The position numbers and the translations under genes are program-made. DNA of 64,000 bases from Bacillota bacterium (GTDB lineage Bacteria; Bacillota; Clostridia; Christensenellales; JAEXRW01): contig JAEXRW010000023.1 in assembly GCA_023454175.1 (NCBI GenBank), forward strand, positions 40,242 to 104,241, written 5' to 3'. Each line of letters begins with the position of its first letter. Position 1 is the first letter of the stretch. The notes beneath the pieces are model-generated. The model was not told the origin of the DNA and did no database searches. It saw only the letters and a program-made list of their open reading frames with translations. This document shows, one piece after another, positions 41,406 through 50,669 of this stretch.

Positions 41406-42233
41406 CTAATGGCCTTCCAGCTTTCCCAGCGTTCCGAGTATGGCGTCTGAAATCGTCTTGTGCTCCATTTGCGGAAGCAGCTTGAAATAGAGGCTGCGAA
41501 GAAAATTCTTGATATTGATGTATAGAGGATAATCCCCGGGGTCCATTCCCGGCCTTTGGATGTCCCCGAAACCCAGGAGCCAATTCATGATATCGTCATC
41601 CTTCAGTAGGTTCCTGTTGAAGATGCTCAGCGCAGTAAAAGCCATCCTCTCGTCTTCTTCATGGATATAGGTATATTCCCGGATGCATACCTTGGCTTTC
41701 ACCGTATCCAGCAGTTCTATCAGCTCCGTGCGGCCGATATGCTCGCACCTGGCCAGGTCCTCCAGCGCGTCCGCGCCGTGTGCGGCGGAATGCGCCCACC
41801 CCTTGCCCTCCACGTATCCCCGCACGTCTTTTTCCTGTTGCATGTATTCGATCACAGTGTCTTTTATGCGGATAACATCTTCTCTGGTGAGATACGCTTT
41901 TTCGCTGTTCAGGTGCATGGCCAGGGGGACGATCAGTACCGAAAAGCTGCGTGTGAATACCGAGTCGGTATCCTTTTCCCCGATTTGGTAAAACAAATGG
42001 CCTTCGTCGAGGCTGGTCCATAGGATCTGCTTCATCAGCTCCGGCTGGATCGTTCCGTTTAATGTCCACTTCAGGAATGTCTTGTAGATCAGTTCATCCC
42101 GCAGAACGGGGTCGGTCGTGCCGATGTGTTGCAGCATCGCCGTTACGGCTTCCTGCAGGGCCGGTGACCCGTCGATGGCATAGTCATTGTTCCGGACGGC
42201 AGTGAGTTTTTCTTTTAATTCATTTGTATTCAT
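41406..42233 (-). CDS. DUF2785 family protein
   Basis: 275 residues, all-helical. GYVEGKGWAHSAAHGADALEDLARCEHIG (about 145-175) is the DUF2785 signature with paired His residues, flanked by FTRSFSVLIVPLAMHL and ERMAFTALSIFNRN. The family's function is unknown. The frame is open to 42425, but the extra residues are Arg-rich without family similarity, and MNTNELKEKL at 42233 matches a natural start with GAGGG upstream. It is convergent with the DUF2225 gene 39 bp away. Confidence 0.75.
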   Translation of the reverse strand: MNTNELKEKLTAVRNNDYAIDGSPALQEAVTAMLQHIGTTDPVLRDELIYKTFLKWTLNGTIQPELMKQILWTSLDEGHLFYQIGEKDTDSVFTRSFSVLIVPLAMHLNSEKAYLTREDVIRIKDTVIEYMQQEKDVRGYVEGKGWAHSAAHGADALEDLARCEHIGRTELIELLDTVKAKVCIREYTYIHEEDERMAFTALSIFNRNLLKDDDIMNWLLGFGDIQRPGMDPGDYPLYINIKNFLRSLYFKLLPQMEHKTISDAILGTLGKLEGH

Positions 42234-42661
42234 CCTTGCAAGTCCCTCATATCGCTGAATGTTGGAATCCTTCGGGTACCGGCTGGTTATCCAGTAATGC
42301 CTGCAGGTTCCTTGGTATTGCCTCCATCCATTCATCCAGTCCCCGGGAAGACGGCTTTTTCTTTGAGCGCCGCAGTCAGGTCGTTCAGTCCCATCCCGGA
42401 GAGCAGCAGTTCTGTTCACGCGCATCCCCCCAAGTTGAAATGAAGGTGTTTACATGCTGAAATCTGCTTCAGTTTTTTCGTTATGGTCCGGTCGATTGCC
42501 CCGCCGGATCCCTGTTCAAGGGCATGACGTGCCCGTGGTAGATGAAATAAATCGGTACGGGAGCACTTCGGACCTGCAGGCCTTTCGAGCCTTTGCCGGG
42601 ACCACTGTATCGGGTCCGCTTCACAATTGATAAAAGCCCGGAATACCCGCCGGGTTTCCGC
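42234..42661. other. Gene-free region with a weak terminator for the hydrolase gene
   Basis: No defensible gene. Near 42633-42657 a CCCGG / CCGGG hairpin with AA/TT flanks, followed on the minus strand by CTTTTAT, could end transcription of the hydrolase gene that stops at 42662. Confidence 0.4.
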
Positions 42662-43321
42662 TCACACGGAAGTCGATTCCAGGATCAGCTCTGCGATTCT
42701 GCTTTTGTGGATGACGTAGCTGGTATGGCCTTCTCCCTTCAGTATCCGCAGCGTGCTCCCTTTGATCGACCCGGCGATCTGTTCCGTATGCGCTTGTTTC
42801 ACCATATCACGGCTCCCTGCGAGTACGATGGTCGGGATCGTGATTTTCTGCAGGGTTTCAGACGGGATATCGGGTTCCTCCAGCATCATTTTGATTTTCG
42901 GGTCCTTGGTCAATGCATACGCCGCCTTGAAGAGATTGAGCCAGCCGTTCCGGATGCCGTCCGGCCTTATGTTTACGCCGCTGGTGATGAGCCTGGATAA
43001 AAGGTTTGGATGCTGTGCCGCCAGCATCAGCCCGATGATTCCGCCGTCGCTGAAGCCGTACAGGATGGGCTTTTGCAGCCCCAGCGTTTCGATGAAGCAC
43101 CGGACATCCTCAGCCATGTCCGCATAATGATAGCTATCCACCTTGCCGCTTTTCCCGTGGCCCCGCGTATCCAGGGCATACACGGTGAAATGCTGGCTCA
43201 GGATCGGGATCGCCTTGTCAAAGATCCTGTTCGATTCCCCGTTGCCGTGCAGCAGGATGAGCGGCTGCCCGCTTCCGCTTTTTTCGTAATGGATTTGGAT
43301 CGCATTGACCGCTGCCAGCAT
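42662..43321 (-). CDS. Alpha/beta hydrolase
   Basis: 219 residues with the oxyanion segment LILLHGNGESNRIF (about 22-35), DTRGHGKS (51-58), the nucleophile elbow LYGFSDGGIIG (Ser in G-F-S-D-G, about residue 90), acid loop TIVLAGSRDMV and the catalytic His in GEGHTSYVIHKS (about 198). The triad appears intact. Short for the family, with a small cap. The natural ester or amide is unknown. A single-gene unit starting at ATG 43321. Confidence 0.83.
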   Translation of the reverse strand: MLAAVNAIQIHYEKSGSGQPLILLHGNGESNRIFDKAIPILSQHFTVYALDTRGHGKSGKVDSYHYADMAEDVRCFIETLGLQKPILYGFSDGGIIGLMLAAQHPNLLSRLITSGVNIRPDGIRNGWLNLFKAAYALTKDPKIKMMLEEPDIPSETLQKITIPTIVLAGSRDMVKQAHTEQIAGSIKGSTLRILKGEGHTSYVIHKSRIAELILESTSV

Positions 43322-43567
43322 ACCTGTTCCCTCCCCTTGGTTTCAGCTCATGACTACCGGGTCCTGAGCAAAATCCGGAAATGTTCATACATATATTCGT
43401 ATCTGTCGCCATCTTAATGTATGTCGATGGATTGTGCAAGCTGAATGCGCCCGGCATATTGCTGCTTCGCAAAACATATCTGTTCTTTTCTCGGTAACAT
43501 GCGGCGGTTTGTCTGAATATATTACAGTATATACAAATGATACTACAAACGGAGGTGAAATATACAC

Positions 43568-43939
43568 ATGACAAATGTCAAAGAGGTCGACCAGCTGGCG
43601 CAGTTGAGGGATCTGACAGGTACCTGGCGCGGTGATGATGGCTCGGTGACCTATCTTCGGCAGGAGGAGCAGGGAGCAGCGGTCCGGATCTACTGGGCAT
43701 CCACAAACGTATTCGACCCCCCCTTCTCCAATATCTTTATCGGGTATCGTCTGGGTTCAAACATTACGGGCCAGTGGATCGATGTCCCACAGGCGGCATA
43801 TCAAAACATCGGTGTGCTTACCCTGGAAGTGATTGACGCCGTAACGCTCCGCCAGGTCGCCAACACCCTGGATTACAATACCCGGTTGTGGACAAAAATA
43901 CGGAGCGGGTTCCCCACCGACGCAGATACACTCGTCTGA
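43568..43939 (+). CDS. Small beta-rich hypothetical protein
   Basis: 123 residues, not recognised. The pattern LTGTWRGDDGSVTYLRQ, IYWASTNVFDPPFSNIFIGY and ITGQWIDVPQ suggests a lipocalin- or avidin-like small barrel in which each strand pair surrounds a G-T/Q-W motif. No signal peptide or membrane segment. GGAGGTGAAA precedes ATG 43568, so translation is likely strong. Single gene with about 190 bp before the GH30 gene. Confidence 0.6.
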   Translation: MTNVKEVDQLAQLRDLTGTWRGDDGSVTYLRQEEQGAAVRIYWASTNVFDPPFSNIFIGYRLGSNITGQWIDVPQAAYQNIGVLTLEVIDAVTLRQVANTLDYNTRLWTKIRSGFPTDADTLV

Positions 43940-44130
43940 TCATCCTTTCTAAAGATAAAAGGACGGCTTGCAGGGAAGCCGCTCTTTTTTATATACATTG
44001 ATAATGAAAGTCCCTGGTAATCAGCGTGCCTCCTATTCCACGGGAGTGTCAATACATACAAATGGTTGATATTGGCAGCGTATGCGTTACAATATATGTA
44101 TGGCGCTATTTTCAGTTGGAGGTGGGTCGT

Positions 44131-45546
44131 TTGAGGATTATGAAGGTCGCCTTGCTCGCTGTATCCCTTCTCCTGGTATTCCTGTTTTGCGGCTGCACCC
44201 CGCCTGCGGATATTGCATGGAAATGCACCACCCCGAAAGATCCGTGGCAGGATATGCCGCCTTTGCATTTGGAGAAGAGCTCCCTGATGCCCGATGTCTC
44301 CATCGATACCTCCGCCCTCGGCCAGGAGATCGCGGGTTTCGGCGGCGCCTTCAATGAAAAAGGCTGGATTGCGCTCTCCGTCCTGTCCCTCGCCCAACGC
44401 GATGCGGTTATGCAGGCGCTGTTTGATCCGGTGGGCGGTGCGAAATTCAATATCTGCCGGGTGCCCATCGGGGCCAGCGACTATGCGGTCTCGCGTTACA
44501 CGCTGGACGAAACGAAAGATGATTTTGGGATGCAGGATTTCTCCATTGAGCGGGACAAGCGGGATCTTATACCCTATATCAAGGCCGCCATAGCGTATGC
44601 TCCGGAACTGAAAGTATGGGGTTCTGCCTGGACGCCCCCGACCTGGATGAATACAAACGGGGATTATGATGGCGGCAGCATGAAGGATGACCCGGCTGTT
44701 TACCGTGCCTATGCCCTCTACCTCGCCCGTTTCGTAGAGGCCTACCGGGCGGAGGGGATTGGACTTTTCGTGGTGGCCGTACAGAATGAGCCTCGCATAG
44801 CGCGGCATTATCCTTCCTGCCTCTGGTCGCCCGCACAGTTTGGGACATTCATCCGGGACTATATGGGTCCCCTCTTCCGGCAGCGGGATGTGAAAGCGTC
44901 CATCATGCTGGGTACCATCCAGGACGCAAATTTCAGCCATTACCCTGCGCTTCTGGATGATCCGGACATCAATCAATATGTTTCCATCGTTGGTTACCAG
45001 TATGACGGTCTGTTGTCTGTTCCGCCCACACGGAGGTTGTATCCGGAAAAGCAGATTTGCCAGACCGAGACCGTTTGCGGCAATGCGTTCGGCAGGCCGG
45101 GATACGATCCGTACCGCCCGCAGAATGACTGGTCCTACGGCATTTACACGTGGGGCAGGGTCAAGGCCTATTTTGATGCGGGCGTGAACGCCTACATGCT
45201 TTGGAATATGGTACTGGATGAGGAAGGTAAAAACATCGATTCTCAGGCCCCCTGGCCGCAGAACGCCGCCATCACCGTGGACCAGGATACGAAGAAGGTC
45301 ACCTATACGCCCATGTTCTATGCCTTCAAGCACTTTTCTGCTTATGTGCAGCCGGGTGCGCGCTATAATTACAGCGGTGATAAAGATTACGTCATCTCGT
45401 TTTTGAATCCGGATGGAAGCCTCGTCATCGTGGTCCAGAATCCCAGCAGCGACCCAAGGCATCTCTCCATCCGTTTGGAAGCGGATACCATTGGATTTGA
45501 ACTGCCCGGCCTTTCGTGGAATACCCTGGTGGTGCCCGTCGCATAA
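44131..45546 (+). CDS. Secreted/lipoprotein glycoside hydrolase family 30 enzyme
   Basis: 471 residues from the chosen start. A signal sequence MKVALLAVSLLLVFLFCGC near the start looks like a lipoprotein signal with an atypical lipobox (FCGC). The GH30 (beta-8/alpha-8 barrel) features are IAGFGGAFNEKGW, ICRVPIGASDYA, GSAWTPPTWMN, the acid/base Glu in VAVQNEPRI and the nucleophile Glu in ICQTETVCG. A C-terminal beta-domain (VQPGARYNYSGDKDYVISFL) follows. GH30 enzymes act as glucosylceramidases, beta-1,6-glucanases or xylanases; which one is not decidable. GGAGGTG 8 bp before TTG 44131 fits better than ATG 44140 or upstream codons. Its stop abuts that of the convergent DUF7000 gene. Confidence 0.85.
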   Translation: MRIMKVALLAVSLLLVFLFCGCTPPADIAWKCTTPKDPWQDMPPLHLEKSSLMPDVSIDTSALGQEIAGFGGAFNEKGWIALSVLSLAQRDAVMQALFDPVGGAKFNICRVPIGASDYAVSRYTLDETKDDFGMQDFSIERDKRDLIPYIKAAIAYAPELKVWGSAWTPPTWMNTNGDYDGGSMKDDPAVYRAYALYLARFVEAYRAEGIGLFVVAVQNEPRIARHYPSCLWSPAQFGTFIRDYMGPLFRQRDVKASIMLGTIQDANFSHYPALLDDPDINQYVSIVGYQYDGLLSVPPTRRLYPEKQICQTETVCGNAFGRPGYDPYRPQNDWSYGIYTWGRVKAYFDAGVNAYMLWNMVLDEEGKNIDSQAPWPQNAAITVDQDTKKVTYTPMFYAFKHFSAYVQPGARYNYSGDKDYVISFLNPDGSLVIVVQNPSSDPRHLSIRLEADTIGFELPGLSWNTLVVPVA

Positions 45547-46038
45547 TTAAGGTCTTTGCAGCATTGCCATCATGTCGCCCACAAATCCCATCGTCTTTGT
45601 TTCGATTTCCTTTTTCAGTTCCTCCGGCCAGTCAAAATCGGGCGCTTCGGCGACGGGCCATGCGATGATCGAATCCACCCCAGGCTGGATCTGTGAAAGC
45701 GCATACCTGCCTGTATTTTTGCGGCTCAGCGTCGCGATGGTTTCCGCCTGTGTCTGCCGGTTGTTCCCTGCCAGCCACGCTTCGAACCTGCATGCTTCGT
45801 GCAGGAACACGATGGCGATCTTCAGCTTCCTGTCCTTCAGAGCGGCCGGTGTGAAGGCGAAATAGGTCATGTCCATATAGCCGAAATACAGCGCGCCCGT
45901 GGTATGATCCGGGTGGTTGTTTTCGAGATAGGCCCTCAGGTCGCTCATGAAGGTCATGATCCCCCTGTAGGCCTTCTGGATATGCCCCTTCCCTAGCTGG
46001 AGCCTGTATTCCCGGATTTCATCGGATAATGGGCTCAT
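45547..46038 (-). CDS. DUF7000 family protein
   Basis: 163 residues. Matches a family pattern that I recall as DUF7000: QLGKGHIQKAYRGIMTFMSDLRAYLEN, GYMDMTYFAFTPAALKDRKLKIAIVFLHEACRFEAWLAGNNR. Cytosolic, no known function. ATG 46038 follows AAAGGTG. It ends exactly where the convergent GH30 gene ends, so each gene's 3' UTR must lie in the other. Confidence 0.65.
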   Translation of the reverse strand: MSPLSDEIREYRLQLGKGHIQKAYRGIMTFMSDLRAYLENNHPDHTTGALYFGYMDMTYFAFTPAALKDRKLKIAIVFLHEACRFEAWLAGNNRQTQAETIATLSRKNTGRYALSQIQPGVDSIIAWPVAEAPDFDWPEELKKEIETKTMGFVGDMMAMLQRP

Positions 46039-46242
46039 ATTGCACCTTTCCTTTTCTGGTGTACTTCAGCTCCATTATACATTCATGCCGGGTCGGCGGA
46101 TGTCCTGAATATTCCAGTCCCTTTCCGGATCGATGAAATGCATCTCTTTGCGCATATGCAGTATTTTTGCTATGCGGGTGGTTCCTGTCCATTAGGGTGG
46201 GTTCGGGTGGACGGCTTGATTGCCATTATAGGACTCTGCAGG

Positions 46243-46707
46243 TCACTGGCGGGAGGAGCGGACAGGTTTTTTCAGTGTTATTCCCAGCGATTCCAATCGG
46301 TTCATGATGGTACCGGCTTCCACTTTGATCTTTTCCGTGTCGGCACCCTGTTTGGCTAGCTCGGATAAAACAGATTCGACGGCTTCCTTGTAGTCGTTCT
46401 GATGCTGCTTGTTGATCGCCTTCCAGTTCAGGCCGGCCAGCGCATGCATGGCCGCTTTGTCGCATGGGATCTTCCCCAGCGCGATCAATACGGCTATGAT
46501 CGGGTAACCGATGTACCCCTGCCAGTAGGTCGCGTTGTCGTTGGAGCGGAATTCATTATCTGTCCATGTGACGGTATACTGTTTTGCCCTGTCGGAAGAG
46601 GTAACACTCGCCTGATTCTCACCTTTTAGCTCCACGCGGCCGTCTGCCACGGCACTAAACGCTTCATACACTTTTTCAATTGGCGGCAGTATATCCTTGT
46701 CTGTCAT
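46243..46707 (-). CDS. Hypothetical protein next to the LigD phosphoesterase
   Basis: 154 residues, no family recognised. It starts ILPPIEKVYEAFSAVADGRVEL, has a strand-rich middle (SDRAKQYTVTWTDNEFRSNDNATYWQGYIGYPIIAVLIALG) and a helical C-terminal half, ending in a basic tail. No signal peptide. ATG 46707 follows GAGGGAG. It lies 50 bp downstream of the LigD-type gene on the same strand and may belong to the same unit. Shared repair function is a guess from position. Confidence 0.6.
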   Translation of the reverse strand: MTDKDILPPIEKVYEAFSAVADGRVELKGENQASVTSSDRAKQYTVTWTDNEFRSNDNATYWQGYIGYPIIAVLIALGKIPCDKAAMHALAGLNWKAINKQHQNDYKEAVESVLSELAKQGADTEKIKVEAGTIMNRLESLGITLKKPVRSSRQ

Positions 46708-46757
46708 GTTTCTCCCTCAAAAATCCGTATCCAGGTAGATCCTGTGGAGCGGCGGAC

Positions 46758-47351
46758 TCACTCCTGTCCCATTGAGTCTTCATTCTTCCCTTCGGCAATC
46801 TCCGCCATGGTACGTCCGGTCCGGATGCTGGTAGTGAGATCCGATATGCCGTCAAACGCCATGGCATATTCATCTCTTTCCTTCAGTAAAAGCCAGCTGT
46901 TCCCGCTCTCGCCCGCCCTGGGTTTCAGCCGTATCAGCGCCCACTTCCCTTTCAGCCTCTTCCCTGCCAGGATCATCTTCAGCGCACCCGCTTTTAAACC
47001 TTTTTCCGCATCCTCCTGGGGCGCCCAGTAGCCTTCATCCCACAGCATGACGGTACCCCCGCCGTACTCACCCTTTGGGATGGTCCCCTCGAAGTTCCTG
47101 TATTCCAGGGGATGGTCCTCCACTTGCATGGCGAGCCGTTTGTCCCGGGTATTGTAGGAGGGTCCTTTCGGTACCGCCCAGCTTTTGAGGACTCCGTCCC
47201 ATTCCAGGCGGAAGTCATAGTGGTCGTTGCGCGCCATGTGGTGCTGCACCACAAATCGCAGCAGCTCCCCGCCTGCTTCCGTCTTTCCTTCGGGCTCTGC
47301 GGTGATTTCAAAATTTCGTTTTTGGTTGTAATCTTCCAGGCCAGTATCCAT
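46758..47351 (-). CDS. Standalone LigD-type 3'-phosphoesterase domain protein
   Basis: 197 residues matching the LigD phosphoesterase (PE) domain: FVVQHHMARNDHYDFRLEWDGVLKSWAVPKGPS (about 32-63) with the metal-binding His and Asp, MQVEDHPLEYRNFEGTIPKGEYGGG, and SWLLLKERDEYA. The PE domain trims 3' ends (phosphate or ribonucleotide) during non-homologous end joining. The ligase and polymerase domains of LigD, and Ku, are absent here and nearby, so the protein is either part of a dispersed set or acts alone. The usual FVVQKH is FVVQHH here. Confidence 0.88.
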   Translation of the reverse strand: MDTGLEDYNQKRNFEITAEPEGKTEAGGELLRFVVQHHMARNDHYDFRLEWDGVLKSWAVPKGPSYNTRDKRLAMQVEDHPLEYRNFEGTIPKGEYGGGTVMLWDEGYWAPQEDAEKGLKAGALKMILAGKRLKGKWALIRLKPRAGESGNSWLLLKERDEYAMAFDGISDLTTSIRTGRTMAEIAEGKNEDSMGQE

Positions 47352-47562
47352 CCTCTGTTGTCCGCCTTTACCGTATTGTAAAAGTCCTTATGGTATCCAT
47401 GGGCCTTTGTCTTTTCTTGTTATGGCAAATATTTGTCGGATGCCTTTCTCAGTATCCCTGGTCTTTATTCAGCATGTGCAAAACTGTCATGGCGGCATTG
47501 GCTAACAGACAGATTTAGGATCGGGGTCCAAGGCCGAATTGGTTTCAGTTATGTAATAGAAA

Positions 47563-47886
47563 CTAGTGGTTCCCGTCCATCCTGCAGGAATAGGCTTGGT
47601 TATCGATGTCTTCAGATATGATGTCGGGGTATGCTCCCCTGTTCCGCCTCAGCCAGGCATTTGCATATGAACAGCTGGCAGTGGCTTTTAGCCCTTTTTC
47701 TTTGAGATGATCAGCTACAACGCTCATCATTTCTCCGGCCAAACCTTGGCCTCTCAAGTGAGGGGCCACATATGTATGGTCTATATCCACAAGTCCTTCC
47801 TTTATCGGGGTAAAGTTGGCTTCTGCGATCAAACCACCGTTTTCATCCAAACAATGCATCCGGCCTTCTTCAAAGATCCAATCCAT
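47563..47886 (-). CDS. YjdJ-type GNAT acetyltransferase
   Basis: 107 residues. GGLIAEANFTPIKEGLVDIDHTYVAPHLRGQGLAGEMMSVVADHLKEKGLKATASCSYANAWLRRN is the short GNAT of the YjdJ type (Acetyltransf_CG), where the HTYV..LRGQGLA stretch binds acetyl-CoA. The cysteine in SCSYA is typical. The substrate is unknown. ATG 47886 follows GAGGAG. A single gene. Confidence 0.82.
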   Translation of the reverse strand: MDWIFEEGRMHCLDENGGLIAEANFTPIKEGLVDIDHTYVAPHLRGQGLAGEMMSVVADHLKEKGLKATASCSYANAWLRRNRGAYPDIISEDIDNQAYSCRMDGNH

Positions 47887-48210
47887 AACTCCTCATTCCC
47901 TTCTGAGAGTATATTACCATACTTTTTGTTCTACTTTAGTATGCGACTGTTTCAGCAAAAAACGATCGTCTATTTGGTTGCACGGGTGCATGAACTTATC
48001 AAAGCTGATGGGTCCTGCCTCCCGCGAAGCCATACTGGGTTAATCTTTTCATCAAATCATCCGGTTAGTCGTTGATAGCCGCGATGCCGGGCCGCTTCAG
48101 CTCGTCCAGGTGGTCCCGCATTCTCTCGAGTTACTCAATCGTTGATGAATAGCTTTGCACGAATTTTTGATATACCAATCAATTCTTTCTTTCCTCGGGC
48201 ATTGCTGCGG
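47887..48210. other. Gene-free region with a possible gene fragment
   Basis: No intact gene. On the minus strand about 48077-48133 reads MRDHLDELKRPGIAAIND-stop, which looks like the C-terminal tail of a protein whose upstream part is missing. It may be decayed DNA. Confidence 0.4.
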
Positions 48211-48738
48211 TCAGCATTTCCAGTCGATTTTTGCGGGGTTTGGTTCGTTCTCCACCGCGACGGCTTGAAGCGCATCCAGCATGCGCCCGCACGCATCGGC
48301 AGCACAACGCTCCAGACGCTCCCACGGGACGTTTGTTCCCAGCGTGTCATACGCCACCGCTATCGCCCCGTAAAGCGCGAGGCCGATGCAGTGCGTTGCT
48401 GCGTGAATGGTGGAAGCAGATTGACCGATCGCCCTGGCGGCGGCTTGCGCGGCGGGATATTCTTCCGCTCCGCGGGCGGCCTCATGGCATCCGAGGATAG
48501 CCGCTTTTGCCTGCGGCAGTTTGATCGCTCCCTTCAGCCATTCGCGGGCGGCATATAAAGCGTTTTCCGGACGCATGTCACCCCCGCAATGCTTTTCCCA
48601 TAGCGGCAATAGCACCCGTTCGGCATAATCGATCGCCCAATGTGCAAGTGTGGCCTTGCTCTGCGTTTCGATCAGCCGCATCAGTGCCTGGATATAGGGC
48701 GCTTCCCAGTCGCTCAGCATCTTTCGTGCTTTCGGCAT
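48211..48738 (-). CDS. Imm-5-like putative immunity protein (paralogue)
   Basis: 175 residues with the same pattern as the gene at 4536: LIETQSKATLAHWAIDYAER, AREWLKGAIKLPQAKAAILGCHEAARG, AAQAAARAIGQSASTIHAATHCIGLALYGA, and the C-terminal PAKIDW. The two proteins are obvious paralogues about 43 kb apart, on either side of the transposon. No toxin gene is adjacent. A metal-binding or structural role for the repeated His/Cys is possible. ATG 48738 follows AAGGAG. Confidence 0.7.
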   Translation of the reverse strand: MPKARKMLSDWEAPYIQALMRLIETQSKATLAHWAIDYAERVLLPLWEKHCGGDMRPENALYAAREWLKGAIKLPQAKAAILGCHEAARGAEEYPAAQAAARAIGQSASTIHAATHCIGLALYGAIAVAYDTLGTNVPWERLERCAADACGRMLDALQAVAVENEPNPAKIDWKC

Positions 48739-49179
48739 ACGCTTGCTCCTTGCTATCTGTCATTACATCCATGGTCCTTGTCAGGCATTATATTTCCCTC
48801 AATGCAGGGAGACCCAATAGCGGAAGTACTTCGTTTGGCTTTTTACATAGAATAAAGTAATCCTTCATGTAGCATTTTTCAATCCCCCAACCTGAAAAGC
48901 GCTTGCTCATGGCTTTCTGTTGTGCCCAATGATTCCCCCCTGGCATCGATACCAACACGCTCATGTGTGTGAAACAGGTGAATAGACGTCTTCTTCAGAA
49001 AATATTAGCGATCTTTTCGGGATCATTTTTGTTTCCCCCAAAAGACAATTAGCGGTTGTTATCAAACTACCGCTAAATGTTCAATTTCCTTAAAAGGTTT
49101 AGAGCAGGTACCCTCTGTATATGGTAGGTGGGTTAAATTCTTGATGTTATTATGCAATTCATAATACTTAGGATGAACG
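48739..49179. other. Gene-free region
   Basis: No credible gene. One inverted repeat, TTAGCGGT / ACCGCTAA near 49048-49076, has a 12-nt loop and no T-run. The region separates the Imm-5-like gene from the leftward lipoprotein unit ending at 49180. Confidence 0.45.
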
Positions 49180-50529
49180 TTACTTCTTTTTCAGCGGAAC
49201 GGTCGCAGCATTTTTCCAGCCTTCAACGGCGTCACATTGCCCGAAGCCGTTATCACCGGTTGCAACGACCGTGCCGTCGGATTTCAGGCCTACTGTCAAA
49301 CTGGAATCTGCCCGTACTGCAACGATGTCTGTCCAATCCCCTACATCACATTGTCCTACGGTGTTTGTGCCCGCTGCGACGACAGTACCGTCGGATTTTA
49401 AGCCGACCACGTTATAGCTGTAATCAGCTGCAATTTCAGCGGATATGGCGACGATATCGGTGAATTTTGCGAGTTCGTCCTTATGGTTCCGTTCCAGGAT
49501 CTGCGTAAGGGGTCCGGCGATCACGATCGATCCATCGGATTTCAGCCCAACTACATGGTCGCCTGCCGCCTCGATCGCGACGATGTTTGTCCAGCCGCTT
49601 ACATCTATCACTCTGTCCTTTTTCGTCTCATCCCAGGGAACCGTACCAACGAACGATACGACCGTACCGTCGGATTTTAAGCCGAACGCGCAGTACGTGC
49701 CCGCCGCAACGGCAACGATATCCTTCCAGGCCGTGATTTTTTTGTTGGACTGGGTAAAGTCTCCGTGCAGTACGGAGCCGTCTTTTTTCAACCCGACGAT
49801 GTATTCAGCGTTGCCCGCATACACCGTGTCTACGTCCTTCCATTTTTCAGCCAGCATCGTGACGCGGTTGATGATATAGTTCTCACCCGTAAGGCTGAGC
49901 TTCCCATCCGATCGCACGCCCAGGATCTGCATGGACCCGCCCGATAATTCGACGATGTTTTTCCATTTGTTCACAGGGTTTTGCTTGTTGCCCCTCGGAT
50001 ATTTTTCACCTTTACGGAATTCCTTTTCGGAAAAATACAGTGTCCCGTCTTTCTTTAATGCAAATACCATTCGCCCGTGATTTGAGATGGCGATATTGTT
50101 TTTCAATTGTTGGAACATGCTCCGGGCCCGTTCATACGAATCCTTGTAATCCGGGATTCTTCCAAATGCCAGCGCCGCCTGCGCGAATTTTCCGTCCGAG
50201 AGTAGCTTTTCGGCTTCAGTGTACTTTTGCGCGTAAACACCCTCTATCTCCTGTACTTTTTGCGTGGAATCCTTGTATTCGCCCAGTTCGGTAAATGCTG
50301 CGCGCGCCTTTTTGTACTCTTTGGAATCCAGTAATGCGATAGCTTCCAGATAATTGTTTTCTTTTGCGGGGTCCGGCGTCGGGGTTGCAGTCTGTGCATC
50401 CGTCTGTACGCCCGTCTGTACAGTCGGTTGTTCCGTCATTTTGGCTATGGTCTCCCTTTGCGCCGCGCAGCCGGTTACAGCTGCTGCCAGCATGAAAATG
50501 ATTACTGTCACTGCGATTGTCTTTTTCAT
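49180..50529 (-). CDS. Lipoprotein with RCC1-like beta-propeller repeats
   Basis: 449 residues. A lipoprotein signal (MKKTIAVTVIIFMLAAAVTGC) is followed by a Thr/Gln-rich linker, a helical TPR-like part (about 60-135: YLEAIALLDSKEYKKARAAF, YTEAEKLLSDGKFAQAALAF) and about seven repeats of the type WKDIVAVAAGTYCAFGLKSDGTVVS, as in RCC1 propellers. It should be anchored to the outer face of the membrane and bind a partner. GGGGGG before ATG 50529 decides the start over ATG 50544. The signal and linker resemble those of the LRR lipoprotein upstream (50670-51626), so the two are likely diverged copies in their 5' parts. Confidence 0.8.
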   Translation of the reverse strand: MKKTIAVTVIIFMLAAAVTGCAAQRETIAKMTEQPTVQTGVQTDAQTATPTPDPAKENNYLEAIALLDSKEYKKARAAFTELGEYKDSTQKVQEIEGVYAQKYTEAEKLLSDGKFAQAALAFGRIPDYKDSYERARSMFQQLKNNIAISNHGRMVFALKKDGTLYFSEKEFRKGEKYPRGNKQNPVNKWKNIVELSGGSMQILGVRSDGKLSLTGENYIINRVTMLAEKWKDVDTVYAGNAEYIVGLKKDGSVLHGDFTQSNKKITAWKDIVAVAAGTYCAFGLKSDGTVVSFVGTVPWDETKKDRVIDVSGWTNIVAIEAAGDHVVGLKSDGSIVIAGPLTQILERNHKDELAKFTDIVAISAEIAADYSYNVVGLKSDGTVVAAGTNTVGQCDVGDWTDIVAVRADSSLTVGLKSDGTVVATGDNGFGQCDAVEGWKNAATVPLKKK

Positions 50530-50669
50530 TTCTTTTCCCCCCATTCTCTTATGTATTTGTGTTGTCCGGGACCGTTTAGGCAGTAGCTGTAATCCTGCTG
50601 GGACAGTATCCCGCTTATTTGACTCTTTTCCTGTTTCTTCGATTTTCCTTGTGAAGATTGTGATACTAG

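Noticed and set aside
43873..45462. 529-codon open frame on the minus strand
   Set aside because: Antisense to the GH30 gene, whose motifs and signal peptide are clear. The translation is rich in Arg/Gly/Ile without family similarity, as expected for the shadow of a GC-rich gene.
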